Positions 49,363 to 57,811 of a stretch of 64,000 nucleotides of DNA are shown here, piece by piece. The first letter of the stretch is position 1. Each line of letters starts with the position of its first letter. Location: positions 131,606 through 195,605 of the forward strand of contig MFPR01000028.1 in assembly GCA_001784175.1 (NCBI GenBank). Reading direction: 5' to 3'. A model generated the notes under the pieces. That model searched no databases. It saw only the letters and a program-made list of their open reading frames with translations, and was not told the DNA's origin. A program made the translations under genes and the position numbers. This DNA is from Candidatus Lindowbacteria bacterium RIFCSPLOWO2_12_FULL_62_27 (GTDB lineage: Bacteria > Lindowbacteria > 2-12-FULL-62-27).

Positions 49363-51322
49363 ATTTTTCGCCGACCGGCAGACCTTCATCCTCGTCCTGG
49401 TCGCCCTGGTCACGCTGGCCATGCTGGCGACGGGCTTCGTTTATCCGCGGCCGTTCTCCCGGCGTCTCTCCGCGCTGAGACTCGCCATCCTCGTCTGCTT
49501 TTTCGCGGGCGCGGTGTCCCTCACCCTCGTGTATCCGGCGCCCTTCGCCCGGTCCTCCACGCTCTTTGTCCTCGTCGACCGGTCTCTCAGTATGGATCAG
49601 AAGCTTGCGCCGGATGGAAAGACGCGCGGACAACTGCTGGACGATATTCAGGCGAAGTTGGAGGCGGCCTGTGAATCGGCGGCCATTCAGATGAAATCCG
49701 TTTATTTCGCGGAAGAGGCGTCGGATCAGTCGGCGCGGATCGGAGACCGCCGGACAACGCGCTTCTCGCCGGCGCTTTCCCTCCTCCTCGAGAAAATCTC
49801 CGCCGCCGATGGGAACCCGGCTCGAACCCGCGCCCTCTTGATCTCCGACGGCGCGGCGGCGGACGAACCCATGATCGATCCCTACCTGAGCGCGTTCGTG
49901 GGGCGCGGCGTTTCAATCGACGTCTGGTCGGTGGGCGGAACTTCGGAGGCGTCGCTTCCAAAAATTTATTTCCGTATTCCGCCTCCGCCGGTCGCCACAG
50001 TGGGCGAAAGCGTCCCGCTCGATCTGGGCGTCATGTCCCCGGCATCGGCGCGACTCACCGTTTCGGATGGCGTCAGAGTCGTCTCGGAGGCGAAATGGTC
50101 CGGACAGGCGGATCCTCCGCAGCTTTTCTTCTCGCCTCATATGCCCGGTCTCCGGCGAATGACCGTGACCGCTGAGTCGGCGTCCGGATCCTCCAAATTG
50201 AATTTCAGAATCAAGGTTCTTCCCCGCCTCCTCTTCGAAATGTCCGGCCGGCCCTCTTGGGACGCCCGGTATTTCATGGTCGCGGCCTCCGAACAACCGG
50301 CCATCCAGATTCAAGGCCGCTGGTCGGCCGCGCAACCGTCCGCCCCGGCCTCCGGCAGAATCCACGTCGTCTTCGGCGCGGCGTCGCGCCCCACCCCCGC
50401 GGACGAGCCGGTTGTGTACTGGCCGCAATCGGACATGACCGGCACGGATCGCGGGATTCGATGGCTGGGCCGCGAAGCCGGTTCGTTCTCGACCGCCCGC
50501 CCCGCTGAATCTCCGGCGCCCCAAGTGCCGGCGTCTCCGACGCCGGCCGGGCACCCGCCGTTGACGGGGCGTCAGAAAGTTTCTCTGGATTTGAGCTGGA
50601 GGGTCCTGGAGCGGTATGGCGACGGAACCGTTTTTCTCGCCGAGCGGACCGACTCCCTCGCCGCGCCGGCTTTTCTGGTCAACGGCGAAGGCGTCTGGCG
50701 CTGGTGGGTCAATCCTCTCCTGTCCCCCGCAAAGTCTCCCGCCGCCGAATACGAACGATTCCTCGACCGAGTGCTGTCCTGGGCGCGCCAGACTTCCTTT
50801 CCGCCGGCCGAACTTTTTGCGCTCCAGGAAGAGGGACAGATCGGCGCGCCGATGGATCTGATCGCGCTCTTCTCCACGCCCCAGTCGTCCGTTCCCGGTC
50901 TGAAAATTATTTCGCCCGATCAATCTGAACAGATCATCTACGGCACGGGAGGAACGACGGTCCGGTTTTCCTTCGTTCCGAAAACCCCCGGCGCATGGCG
51001 CGCGGAACTTTCAGGAGCGTCGCGGCAGCCCGTCCAGACAGAATTCGTAATTTCGGATGCGCCCTTCGACCTCACCCATCCCGAACCCCGGCCCGATCTC
51101 CTCCGGCACATCGCCGCCCGAACCGGCGGCCGGCTCCTCGCGCAGGACGAGGCCGCCTCCGGCATCCGGCAGGCGGTCGCACACTTGATGGATGCCGCGC
51201 ATTCCCCGGCGGAGCGTATCGAGGAAAAGAGAATCCGGCTGTCTCACACGCCCGCCTTCTTCCTCGCGGTCTCCCTCCTCTTCGCGCTCCTCTGGACCCT
51301 CGAATCCCGGTGGCTCCGGTGA
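49352..51322 (+). CDS. Membrane-anchored vWA-like protein of the MoxR/Bat cluster
   Basis: A 656-aa protein. Two N-terminal helices (TFILVLVALVTLAMLATGFV; LAILVCFFAGAVSLTLVY), then STLFVLVDRSLSMDQKLAPD, a MIDAS-like DRSLSM, a central beta region and a C-terminal helix (FFLAVSLLFALLWTLESRWL). Starts inside the end of the BatA gene (11-base overlap). Probably the second large partner of the MoxR ATPase. Confidence 0.7.
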   Translation: MRLEFFADRQTFILVLVALVTLAMLATGFVYPRPFSRRLSALRLAILVCFFAGAVSLTLVYPAPFARSSTLFVLVDRSLSMDQKLAPDGKTRGQLLDDIQAKLEAACESAAIQMKSVYFAEEASDQSARIGDRRTTRFSPALSLLLEKISAADGNPARTRALLISDGAAADEPMIDPYLSAFVGRGVSIDVWSVGGTSEASLPKIYFRIPPPPVATVGESVPLDLGVMSPASARLTVSDGVRVVSEAKWSGQADPPQLFFSPHMPGLRRMTVTAESASGSSKLNFRIKVLPRLLFEMSGRPSWDARYFMVAASEQPAIQIQGRWSAAQPSAPASGRIHVVFGAASRPTPADEPVVYWPQSDMTGTDRGIRWLGREAGSFSTARPAESPAPQVPASPTPAGHPPLTGRQKVSLDLSWRVLERYGDGTVFLAERTDSLAAPAFLVNGEGVWRWWVNPLLSPAKSPAAEYERFLDRVLSWARQTSFPPAELFALQEEGQIGAPMDLIALFSTPQSSVPGLKIISPDQSEQIIYGTGGTTVRFSFVPKTPGAWRAELSGASRQPVQTEFVISDAPFDLTHPEPRPDLLRHIAARTGGRLLAQDEAASGIRQAVAHLMDAAHSPAERIEEKRIRLSHTPAFFLAVSLLFALLWTLESRWLR

Positions 51323-51978
51323 CCCTCCCGCGCGCCGTTCTCTGTCTGTGCCTCCTCCTCCTTCATGGCCCGGCCGGAGCCTCGGAACTGCCTGGCTTCG
51401 CGCGGCTCGCCTATGAGGGCGGTGGCGATTGGTACAACGACCCGGGAATATTGCAGAATCTCCATCGCTTCGCGCAAAAATCAACGGGCCTTCCCTTCGA
51501 CCTTCAGGAACCCGTCGTTCGGCTGACCGACCCGGACCTCGCGGAACATCCGTTCCTGTATCTGACGGGACACGGCGACGTCCGCCTCTCGGACGACGGC
51601 ATCGCTCGCCTTCGGGCCTTCCTCCTCGCGGGTGGGTTCCTCTACGCGGACGACGATTACGGGATGGATGAATCCTTTAGGCGGGAAATGAAAAAGGTCT
51701 TCCCGGAAAAATCATGGGTCGAATTGCCAAAATCTCATCCGCTCTTCTCGATCTTCTTCCACTTCCCCGCCGGCGCGCCCAAAATCCACAAACACTACGA
51801 AGGCCCCCCGCGCGTCCTCGCGCTCATGGAAAAAGACCGCATCCTCGTCCTCTACACCTTCGACACCAACATCAGCGATGGCTGGGCCGACCCGGAAGTC
51901 CACCAGGACCCCCCGGCCCTCAGGGAAGCGGCGCTTCAGTTCGGCGTGAACATCCTCCTCCTGCCCTTCCTGCAGTAG
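51319..51978 (+). CDS. DUF4159 exported protein
   Basis: A 219-aa protein with a signal peptide (AVLCLCLLLLHGPAGASE). The core FARLAYEGGGDWYNDPGILQ, PFLYLTGHGDVRLSDDGIAR and FLLAGGFLYADDDYGMDESF is the DUF4159 pattern (a glutamine-amidotransferase-like fold, without catalytic Cys). GTG start overlapping the preceding stop. DUF4159 genes commonly close MoxR/BatA clusters. Confidence 0.85.
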   Translation: MTLPRAVLCLCLLLLHGPAGASELPGFARLAYEGGGDWYNDPGILQNLHRFAQKSTGLPFDLQEPVVRLTDPDLAEHPFLYLTGHGDVRLSDDGIARLRAFLLAGGFLYADDDYGMDESFRREMKKVFPEKSWVELPKSHPLFSIFFHFPAGAPKIHKHYEGPPRVLALMEKDRILVLYTFDTNISDGWADPEVHQDPPALREAALQFGVNILLLPFLQ

Positions 51979-52014
51979 CCCCGGTCGCCCGGGTGTTCGT
52001 TGCTCATTGCTTCA

Positions 52015-52866
52015 TTATTTCATCGCCGATTTTTCCCTCTTGTCCTTCTCCGTCTCCCCGCCGCCTTTCCGAATGAGCTTCCACGGATGCCGGCGCACGT
52101 CCGTAGACAGCGCCTTCAGATTTTCGCTCGTCGCGTTCAGATTCTTCACGATCTCCTGGATCTCCGGCCGGTTCTCCGCGCTCATGCCTTTGAGATGGTC
52201 CGCCAGCGCCGCCAGCGACTTCGAGGACTCCTCGATCCGGCGCACCGCGGCCTCGCCGCTTTTCATCATGCCCGGAAAATGGTCCGTCCCGGCCGAGAGA
52301 TTCGTCAGAATCCGGTCGATGTCGTCCCCGTTCTCGGCGCCGATCCGGCGCAGCGTCGAAGTGAAAACGTTCAGGTCCTCCGTCAGCTTCACGATGTTGT
52401 GCGTCACCTGCCGGATGTTCCCGGAGGTCCGCTCGTCGAACATCGTCCGCACCTGATCGAAAATCCGCGACAACTGCACGGGGTCCGTCCCCCGCAGGAC
52501 CGCGCCCTCCGCCGGCGGCGTCCCGCCGGCCGCCGGCATAATTTCGACAACTTTGTCGCCCATGAATCCCGTGGACGCGATGCTGACCTCGGACGCGGTT
52601 GTGATCGGCAGGTCCCGCGGCACTCGAATTGTCGTGAGGAGCATCATCGGCGCGCCCGGCTTGATCCTGACCGATTCGACCTGCCCCACGCGGTAGCCGG
52701 CATACTGCACCGGCGAGCCGGCGCCCAGCCCGTCGACGTTGCTGAATTCCACCGTCACCGTCCGGGACGGCCCCGTAAACCGCTTGAGATTGAAAACAAA
52801 AAATGCAAACAACACGATTCCGGCGGCGATAAATAATCCGACGATAAATTCTTTACTCCGTTTCAT
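52015..52866 (-). CDS. mlaD: MlaD/MCE family lipid transport protein
   Basis: A 283-aa protein with an N-terminal membrane anchor (FIVGLFIAAGIVLFAFFVFN) and an MCE domain (VTVEFSNVDGLGAGSPVQYA, GYRVGQVESVRI, ASTGFMGDKVVEIMP). Then a long helical tail rich in coiled-coil heptads (~140-280). The MCE ring forms the periplasmic lipid conduit of the Mla system. Last gene of the operon, 10 bases after mlaF. Confidence 0.9.
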   Translation of the reverse strand: MKRSKEFIVGLFIAAGIVLFAFFVFNLKRFTGPSRTVTVEFSNVDGLGAGSPVQYAGYRVGQVESVRIKPGAPMMLLTTIRVPRDLPITTASEVSIASTGFMGDKVVEIMPAAGGTPPAEGAVLRGTDPVQLSRIFDQVRTMFDERTSGNIRQVTHNIVKLTEDLNVFTSTLRRIGAENGDDIDRILTNLSAGTDHFPGMMKSGEAAVRRIEESSKSLAALADHLKGMSAENRPEIQEIVKNLNATSENLKALSTDVRRHPWKLIRKGGGETEKDKREKSAMK

Positions 52867-52876
52867 CGTTCACCCC

Positions 52877-53677
52877 TCACGCTTTGGAATGGCCATTCAG
52901 CATGCTCCTCACGTACTCGTCCCGGTTCCGTCGAAGCGGAATGGGGCCGTCCGGCAGGCCGTCGATGAACTGCCGGATCAGCGGGTCCAACGATTCGCGC
53001 ATGTCCGCCGGTCGGCCGTCGGCCACGACCACGCCCTCGTGCAGAAGTATCATCCGGTCGGCGACGGCGAAGGCGCTTTTCATTTCGTGCGTCACCAGAA
53101 TGGTCGTGATCTTCGTTTTCTTTGCCAGATCCAGAATCAACTGGTCGATGGCCGCCGACATCACCGGGTCCAGGCCCGCCGACGGCTCGTCCATGAACAG
53201 GACCTCCGGGTCCAGCGCCATCGCCCTCGCCAGCGCCACGCGCTTGGCCATCCCGCCGCTGATCTGCGAGGGATAGAGATCGCCGAACCCCGTCAGGCCT
53301 ACCATGTCCAGCTTCATTTTTACCATGATGTCGACGACCTTCCCGCCCAGAGTCGTATGCTCATGGATCGGAAACGCCACGTTCTCCCCGACGGTCAGCG
53401 AGCCGAAGAGCGCTCCGCCCTGGAAACAGAAACCCCACCGCTTCCGCAGCCGGTCCAGATCCTCCTCCGTCATCCGCACGATGTCCTGCCCGTTGTACAG
53501 AACCCGGCCGGCGCTCGGTTTCTCAATCCCCGACAGCACCCTGAGAAGCGTCGACTTGCCGCACCCGCTGCCGCCCATGATCACCATGGTCTCGCCCGGC
53601 GCCACTTTGAAGCTCACGCCCCGAAGCACCGCCCGCGGCCCGTACCGCTGCTCGATGCCTTCCACGGCAATGTCCAT
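52877..53677 (-). CDS. mlaF: MlaF-type ABC transporter ATPase
   Basis: A 266-aa ATPase: Walker A MGGSGCGKSTLLRVLSG, Q-loop CFQGGALFGSLTVGENVAF, signature ISGGMAKRVALARAMALDPE and Walker B VLFMDEPSAGLDP, then THEM. The ISGGMxKR signature is typical of the Mla/MCE class. Two bases after the permease gene. Confidence 0.94.
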   Translation of the reverse strand: MDIAVEGIEQRYGPRAVLRGVSFKVAPGETMVIMGGSGCGKSTLLRVLSGIEKPSAGRVLYNGQDIVRMTEEDLDRLRKRWGFCFQGGALFGSLTVGENVAFPIHEHTTLGGKVVDIMVKMKLDMVGLTGFGDLYPSQISGGMAKRVALARAMALDPEVLFMDEPSAGLDPVMSAAIDQLILDLAKKTKITTILVTHEMKSAFAVADRMILLHEGVVVADGRPADMRESLDPLIRQFIDGLPDGPIPLRRNRDEYVRSMLNGHSKA

Positions 53678-53679
53678 CG

Positions 53680-54450
53680 TCAGGCGAAATAGAACAGCGC
53701 GGTGAACAGAAGATCCGCGATGATGATCGCCACGATCGACTGCACCACGGTCTCCGTCGTCGCCGTCCCCACGCCCACGGCGCCGCCGCGCACGTAGTAG
53801 CCCTTGTAGCAGGAGATGAGTCCGATCAGCACGGCAAAGATCACGCTCTTCGCAAAGCCGGTCAGAAAATCCTTCATCACCAGGCCCTCGATCGCCACTT
53901 TGTAAAACAGGCTCGGCGCAAGATTCAGATACGCCCAGCCGATCACCAGTCCCCCCAGAATCGCGACGGCGTCGCCGATCAACGTCAGGATCGGCAGCGA
54001 AATCACCAGGCCCGCCACGCGCGGCACCAGCAGAATCCGCACGGGATTCAGCGCCATCGTCCGAAGCGCCGTGATCTCCTCTGAAACCGACATCGTGCCC
54101 AGCTCCGCCGCCACGCCGGCGCCCACACGTCCCGAGACGAGAATCGCCGTGATCAGCGGGCCCAGCTCGCGCACGACCGACACCGACACGAGCGACGCCA
54201 CGTACAGCGTCGCGCCGAACTTCGCCAACTGGTATGCCGTCTGCATCGCAAGGATCATCCCGACGAAACTGCAGATCAGACACACGATCGGCACCGACCC
54301 GATCCCCATCCGGTACACACACCGCACGACCTCCGACAGCTTCGCAAATTCCCCGCGCAACGGCCGCACCACGCCCCGGTGAAAAATCTCGCCCGCCAGC
54401 AGGCAAAACCGCCCGAACCGCTCCATGCCTTCGATGAATCTAGTCGACAA
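53680..54450 (-). CDS. mlaE: MlaE-type ABC transporter permease
   Basis: A 256-aa permease: VPIVCLICSFVGMILAMQTA, RELGPLITAILVSGRVGAGV, AAELGTMSVSEEITALRTMA (MlaE motif) and later membrane helices. Its TTG start at 54450 has GGAGGT 8 bases upstream and overlaps the end of the STAS gene by 11 bases. A start at ATG 54426 is possible. Confidence 0.92.
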   Translation of the reverse strand: MSTRFIEGMERFGRFCLLAGEIFHRGVVRPLRGEFAKLSEVVRCVYRMGIGSVPIVCLICSFVGMILAMQTAYQLAKFGATLYVASLVSVSVVRELGPLITAILVSGRVGAGVAAELGTMSVSEEITALRTMALNPVRILLVPRVAGLVISLPILTLIGDAVAILGGLVIGWAYLNLAPSLFYKVAIEGLVMKDFLTGFAKSVIFAVLIGLISCYKGYYVRGGAVGVGTATTETVVQSIVAIIIADLLFTALFYFA

Positions 54451-54751
54451 TCTCGAATACCTCCGTCAGATGCGCGATCTCGAATACCGCCTTCACTTCC
54501 GGTTTCATCGCCTTCAGTATCAGCCGGCCTTTTTTGGCCGTCAGCGTCTGGAGCATCTCCACCAGCGTCGCGATCCCCGACGAGTCCATGTAGGTCACGC
54601 CGGAAAGGTCCACCGTGACCTTCTTCATCCGCTGCGCCTCGGACGATTTCAAAAGATCCCGCAGTTTGGGCGACGTGTTCATGTCGATCTCGCCTTTCAC
54701 GTGGATCACGGCCTCCTCCAGCGCGGTCACTTCGCTCCTGAGCTCCATCAT
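54440..54751 (-). CDS. STAS domain anti-sigma-factor-antagonist-like protein (MlaB position)
   Basis: A 103-aa protein: VIHVKGEIDMNTSPKLRDLL, VTVDLSGVTYMDSSGIATLV. The DSSG motif contains the conserved serine that partner-switch kinases phosphorylate. In E. coli a STAS protein (MlaB) binds MlaF at this operon position, but here the neighbouring gene encodes a matching kinase and phosphatase, so it could be switchable. ATGA overlap with the kinase/phosphatase gene. Confidence 0.85.
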   Translation of the reverse strand: MMELRSEVTALEEAVIHVKGEIDMNTSPKLRDLLKSSEAQRMKKVTVDLSGVTYMDSSGIATLVEMLQTLTAKKGRLILKAMKPEVKAVFEIAHLTEVFEIVD

Positions 54752-56424
54752 CCCACGCGCTTCCTCATCCGCAGCCGGTTCCCTTCCGCCGTGTCGTCAT
54801 ACGAAACTTCGTCGAATACGGTCTTGATGAAATGGATCCCCAGCCCGCCTGGCCTCACTTCCTCCAGCGGCCGGCTCACCAGACTGTCCGGATCCACCTT
54901 CGGCCCGTAATCCCGCACGACGATTTCAAACATGCCTCCCAAGAGCGCCATCTCGATCTCGATCGACTGCGTCTGATCGTTCTTGTACGTGTGCCGGATC
55001 ACATTGCTCACGGCCTCCGACAGCGCGACCTGGATCTCGGAGACGACTTTCGCGTCGCCGCCTGCTAGCAGCCGGCCGGCCGCGCTGCGAACGAGACTCA
55101 GATACGCCGGATGCGACCGCATCTCAAAGGCGGCCGTCCGCGAGGCGCGCACATCGCCGAAGACGACCAGCGTCGTGTCGTCCGCAGGCTCGGCGCCGCC
55201 CACGAACCGCTCCAGGTCCAGACATATCTTTTCGCAGAGGACCCCCGGCGTGAGATTCGTCCGGGCCAGCATCCCGTTCAGGCGATCCTGGCCGAACATC
55301 CCGCCCTGCTCGTTCCTTGCCTCCGTCACGCCGTCCGTGATCGCGAGAATCCGAAACCCGGCCGGCAACTCGAACGTCTCGGTCTCGTACCGGCGCCCGG
55401 GCAGAATCCCGATCGGCGGATTGCGGCCGATCCGCGTCTCCTCCCACCGGCCGCCCCGGTAAAATAAAAATGGAAGATGCCCGGCGTTCGCCGCCACCAC
55501 CGCCCGCCGCGCCGGATCCAGCAAAAACAGGATCATCGTCACAAACATCCCCCGCGTCGTCTGATCGCACAGCGCCTCGTTCACCCTCGACAACGCGTCC
55601 GACGCGGTCTCCCCGCGCTTCAGGCCCGCCCGCAGCTCCGTCAACAGCCGGCACATGTAGAGCGCCGCCGGAAGGCCCTTCCCGGACACGTCGCCGAGCA
55701 GGATCGCGGTGTGCCCGTCCGGAGTCTGGAACGCGTCATAAAAATCACCGGAGACCTGCCGCGCCGGCAGAAGCCGCCCCGCGAATTCATATCCGGCGAC
55801 CTCCGGAAACTGCCGCGGGATGTAACTCTCCTGCACCTGCCGCGCCGCCAGGATCTCCTGCCGCATCTTTTCCTCGTCCAGGAGCTGCCGGTGAAGCCTC
55901 GCGTTTTCGAGCGCCACCGCCAGCGTGCCCGCAAAGACCGAAAACAGCACCAGGTCCTCCTCTGTGAAACTCCCGCCGTCCGCGCGGTTGATCGCTTGCG
56001 CCACTCCGATCAGCCGGTCATGGCTCTGAATGGGAACGCACAGCACGCTCTTCGTCTGAAACCCGGTCTTCGAGTCGAAATAGGCGTTGAACCGCTTGTC
56101 CTTTCGCACATCCCGGATCAAGAGCGGCGCCTTCGTCCGGCCCACATATCCGCAGATGCCCTCGCCGATCCGGATCCGGTGGTTTTTCAGGATGTTCTCC
56201 GCATCCCCCAGCGCCACCGCGAACTCCAGATACTCGCCGGTCGGATCCAGCAGCAGTATGCTGCCGGTCTCCGCGTCCACCACGTCCCGCTCCAGCTCCA
56301 GGCTCCGGCGCAGCACTTCCGTTATGTCCAGGGTCCCGGCCACAGTCTGATTGATCCGCAACAACTTCTCCAGCTTGCGGGAAAGTTCCGGCGTCTCGGG
56401 CGGCGCGTCCGGGGATGAGGTCAT
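54748..56424 (-). CDS. GAF-SpoIIE phosphatase-HATPase (RsbU/RsbW-like fusion)
   Basis: A 558-aa protein in three parts: a GAF sensor (~20-190: AETGSILLLDPTGEYLEFAV, GICGYVGRTKAPLLIRDVRK); a SpoIIE/PP2C phosphatase (~205-405: FDAGRL-type VSGDFYDAF, LLGDVSGKGLPAALYMC, ITDGVTEARN, DDTTLVVF); and a C-terminal RsbW-type histidine-kinase-like ATPase (~430-558: VALSEAVSNVIRHTYK with the N-box, RPGGLGIHFIKTVFDEV with the G-box). One protein thus holds both the kinase and the phosphatase of a partner switch. The -10 box ends 6 bases before the ATG. Confidence 0.9.
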   Translation of the reverse strand: MTSSPDAPPETPELSRKLEKLLRINQTVAGTLDITEVLRRSLELERDVVDAETGSILLLDPTGEYLEFAVALGDAENILKNHRIRIGEGICGYVGRTKAPLLIRDVRKDKRFNAYFDSKTGFQTKSVLCVPIQSHDRLIGVAQAINRADGGSFTEEDLVLFSVFAGTLAVALENARLHRQLLDEEKMRQEILAARQVQESYIPRQFPEVAGYEFAGRLLPARQVSGDFYDAFQTPDGHTAILLGDVSGKGLPAALYMCRLLTELRAGLKRGETASDALSRVNEALCDQTTRGMFVTMILFLLDPARRAVVAANAGHLPFLFYRGGRWEETRIGRNPPIGILPGRRYETETFELPAGFRILAITDGVTEARNEQGGMFGQDRLNGMLARTNLTPGVLCEKICLDLERFVGGAEPADDTTLVVFGDVRASRTAAFEMRSHPAYLSLVRSAAGRLLAGGDAKVVSEIQVALSEAVSNVIRHTYKNDQTQSIEIEMALLGGMFEIVVRDYGPKVDPDSLVSRPLEEVRPGGLGIHFIKTVFDEVSYDDTAEGNRLRMRKRVG

Positions 56425-56430
56425 GCGCCC

Positions 56431-56459
56431 AAAATACGTGACTCGGGCCCGATCTTCAA
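56431..56459 (-). promoter_or_regulatory. Promoter of the partner-switch/Mla operon
   Basis: Minus strand TTGAAG (56454-56459), 17 bases, TATTTT (56431-56436), then 6 bases to ATG 56424. Divergent from the HDOD promoter next to it. Confidence 0.55.
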
Positions 56460-56466
56460 GAAAAAT

Positions 56467-56495
56467 TTGCCTCCCGGAGGAAAATGATATAAAAT
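56467..56495 (+). promoter_or_regulatory. Promoter of the HDOD gene
   Basis: TTGCCT (56467-56472), 17 bases, TAAAAT (56490-56495), then 7 bases to ATG 56503. Predicted leaderless. Confidence 0.55.
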
Positions 56496-56502
56496 CCATT
56501 TA

Positions 56503-57774
56503 ATGAATGCCGCGACCGTTGCCAGGTTCCTGGACTACGTCCGTACCAGCGGGACGTTTGACGATGCCAAAATCCGCAAGGTGGTGCATCAATACCGGTC
56601 CTTTGATCGCCGCATGGGCCAGCTCGGATGCTTCCTCGGATATATCCAGCCTGAACAGATCAACGACGTTTTGTTGGAACAGGCCGCGCGCGACGGATCC
56701 TTCGGAGATTGCGCCGTCCGGTTGAACTTGTTGACGCCCCCGCAGATATCACGACTCGCCAACCTTCAGAAAGACCACCTCTCCATCTTCGCGCAGGCCG
56801 TCGGAATTCAAAAGGCGCTTACCCCGCTCGAAATTTTCTCCGCGCTCGATGAGTATGTCTCCCGGCATCCCGAGGCCCTCCGGCCGGCGGATGCGGTCAC
56901 CGAGGTCGATGAGAATCTCCGCGGGAAAGTTCGCGTCGCCCTCCAGCGGGTCCAGCATATCGCGCCGCTGCCGCAGACCGTCGAAAAAGTCGCCTCCATG
57001 CTGCAGGACCCCGAGGTCGACCTCGACGCCGTCGCGGAGGTGCTCCGCATGGATCCCGGCCTGACCTCCTCCATCCTCAGACTCTCGAACTCCGCGTTCT
57101 ACGGCCTGCGGTCCAAGATCGGCAGCATCAAGAAGGCCCTCTCGGTCGTGGGAACCACGAAACTGCGGCAGATCGTGATCGCCGCCGGCATCATGCAGAA
57201 ATTCCAGGAAATCCCGCAGGACACCGCCGCACGCCTCTGGGAACAAGCCCTCCGCGCCGCCGAGTGCGCCAAGGAGCTGGGCAAATACTGCCGGATCGCC
57301 GAACTCGATGAACTCTTCGTCTGCGGGCTCCTCCACAACGTCGGCGAAATGCTCATCGAGCAGTACTTCCCGGAGGAGGCCGGGCAGATTCGGGATAAAC
57401 GCAATTCCAAACCCGCGCAGATCGCCGCCGAACGGCAGCTCCTCGGCGGCACCCACGCCGACCTCGCCGGAGTCCTCCTCCACATCTGGAATCTTCCCCG
57501 GCCGACGGTCCTCAGCGCCATGTTTCACCACCACGACTGCAATATCCTGGTCCATACGCCCGGCGTCCCGGACGAGGTCTTCATCGTCCACATGGCCGCC
57601 ACCATCTGCGACCTCCCGACCGGCCTCGACGCCTTCTCCTACAGCAAGGCCCTCGATCTCATCTCGGTGATTTACCGGGAACGGCTCAAATACCCGGAGA
57701 TCCTCGATCTCACCACGCTGGTGGCCCACGTCGACGCCAACATCGAACAACTCGATCAAAAGTATTTCCGCTGA
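56503..57774 (+). CDS. HDOD domain protein
   Basis: A 423-aa protein. N-terminal ~130 residues form helical repeats (LGYIQPEQINDVLLEQAARD), then an HDOD domain from ~150: IAPLPQTVEKVASMLQDPEV, LDAVAEVLRMDPGLTSSILR, LSNSAFYGLRSKIGSIKKAL, VCGLLHNVGEMLIEQYFPEE. HDOD domains are HD-related signalling modules that usually lack the metal HD pair (here LLHN in place of LLHD), so it is probably a non-catalytic signalling scaffold. It is divergent from the partner-switch gene. Confidence 0.88.
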   Translation: MNAATVARFLDYVRTSGTFDDAKIRKVVHQYRSFDRRMGQLGCFLGYIQPEQINDVLLEQAARDGSFGDCAVRLNLLTPPQISRLANLQKDHLSIFAQAVGIQKALTPLEIFSALDEYVSRHPEALRPADAVTEVDENLRGKVRVALQRVQHIAPLPQTVEKVASMLQDPEVDLDAVAEVLRMDPGLTSSILRLSNSAFYGLRSKIGSIKKALSVVGTTKLRQIVIAAGIMQKFQEIPQDTAARLWEQALRAAECAKELGKYCRIAELDELFVCGLLHNVGEMLIEQYFPEEAGQIRDKRNSKPAQIAAERQLLGGTHADLAGVLLHIWNLPRPTVLSAMFHHHDCNILVHTPGVPDEVFIVHMAATICDLPTGLDAFSYSKALDLISVIYRERLKYPEILDLTTLVAHVDANIEQLDQKYFR

Positions 57775-57776
57775 TC

Positions 57777-57805
57777 TTGTAACTCCCCCGGCCGTAGGAT
57801 ATATC
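57777..57805 (+). promoter_or_regulatory. Promoter of the 685-aa TPR gene
   Basis: TTGTAA (57777-57782), 17 bases, TATATC (57800-57805), with 6 bases to ATG 57812. Predicted leaderless. Confidence 0.5.
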
Positions 57806-57811
57806 CGTTCC

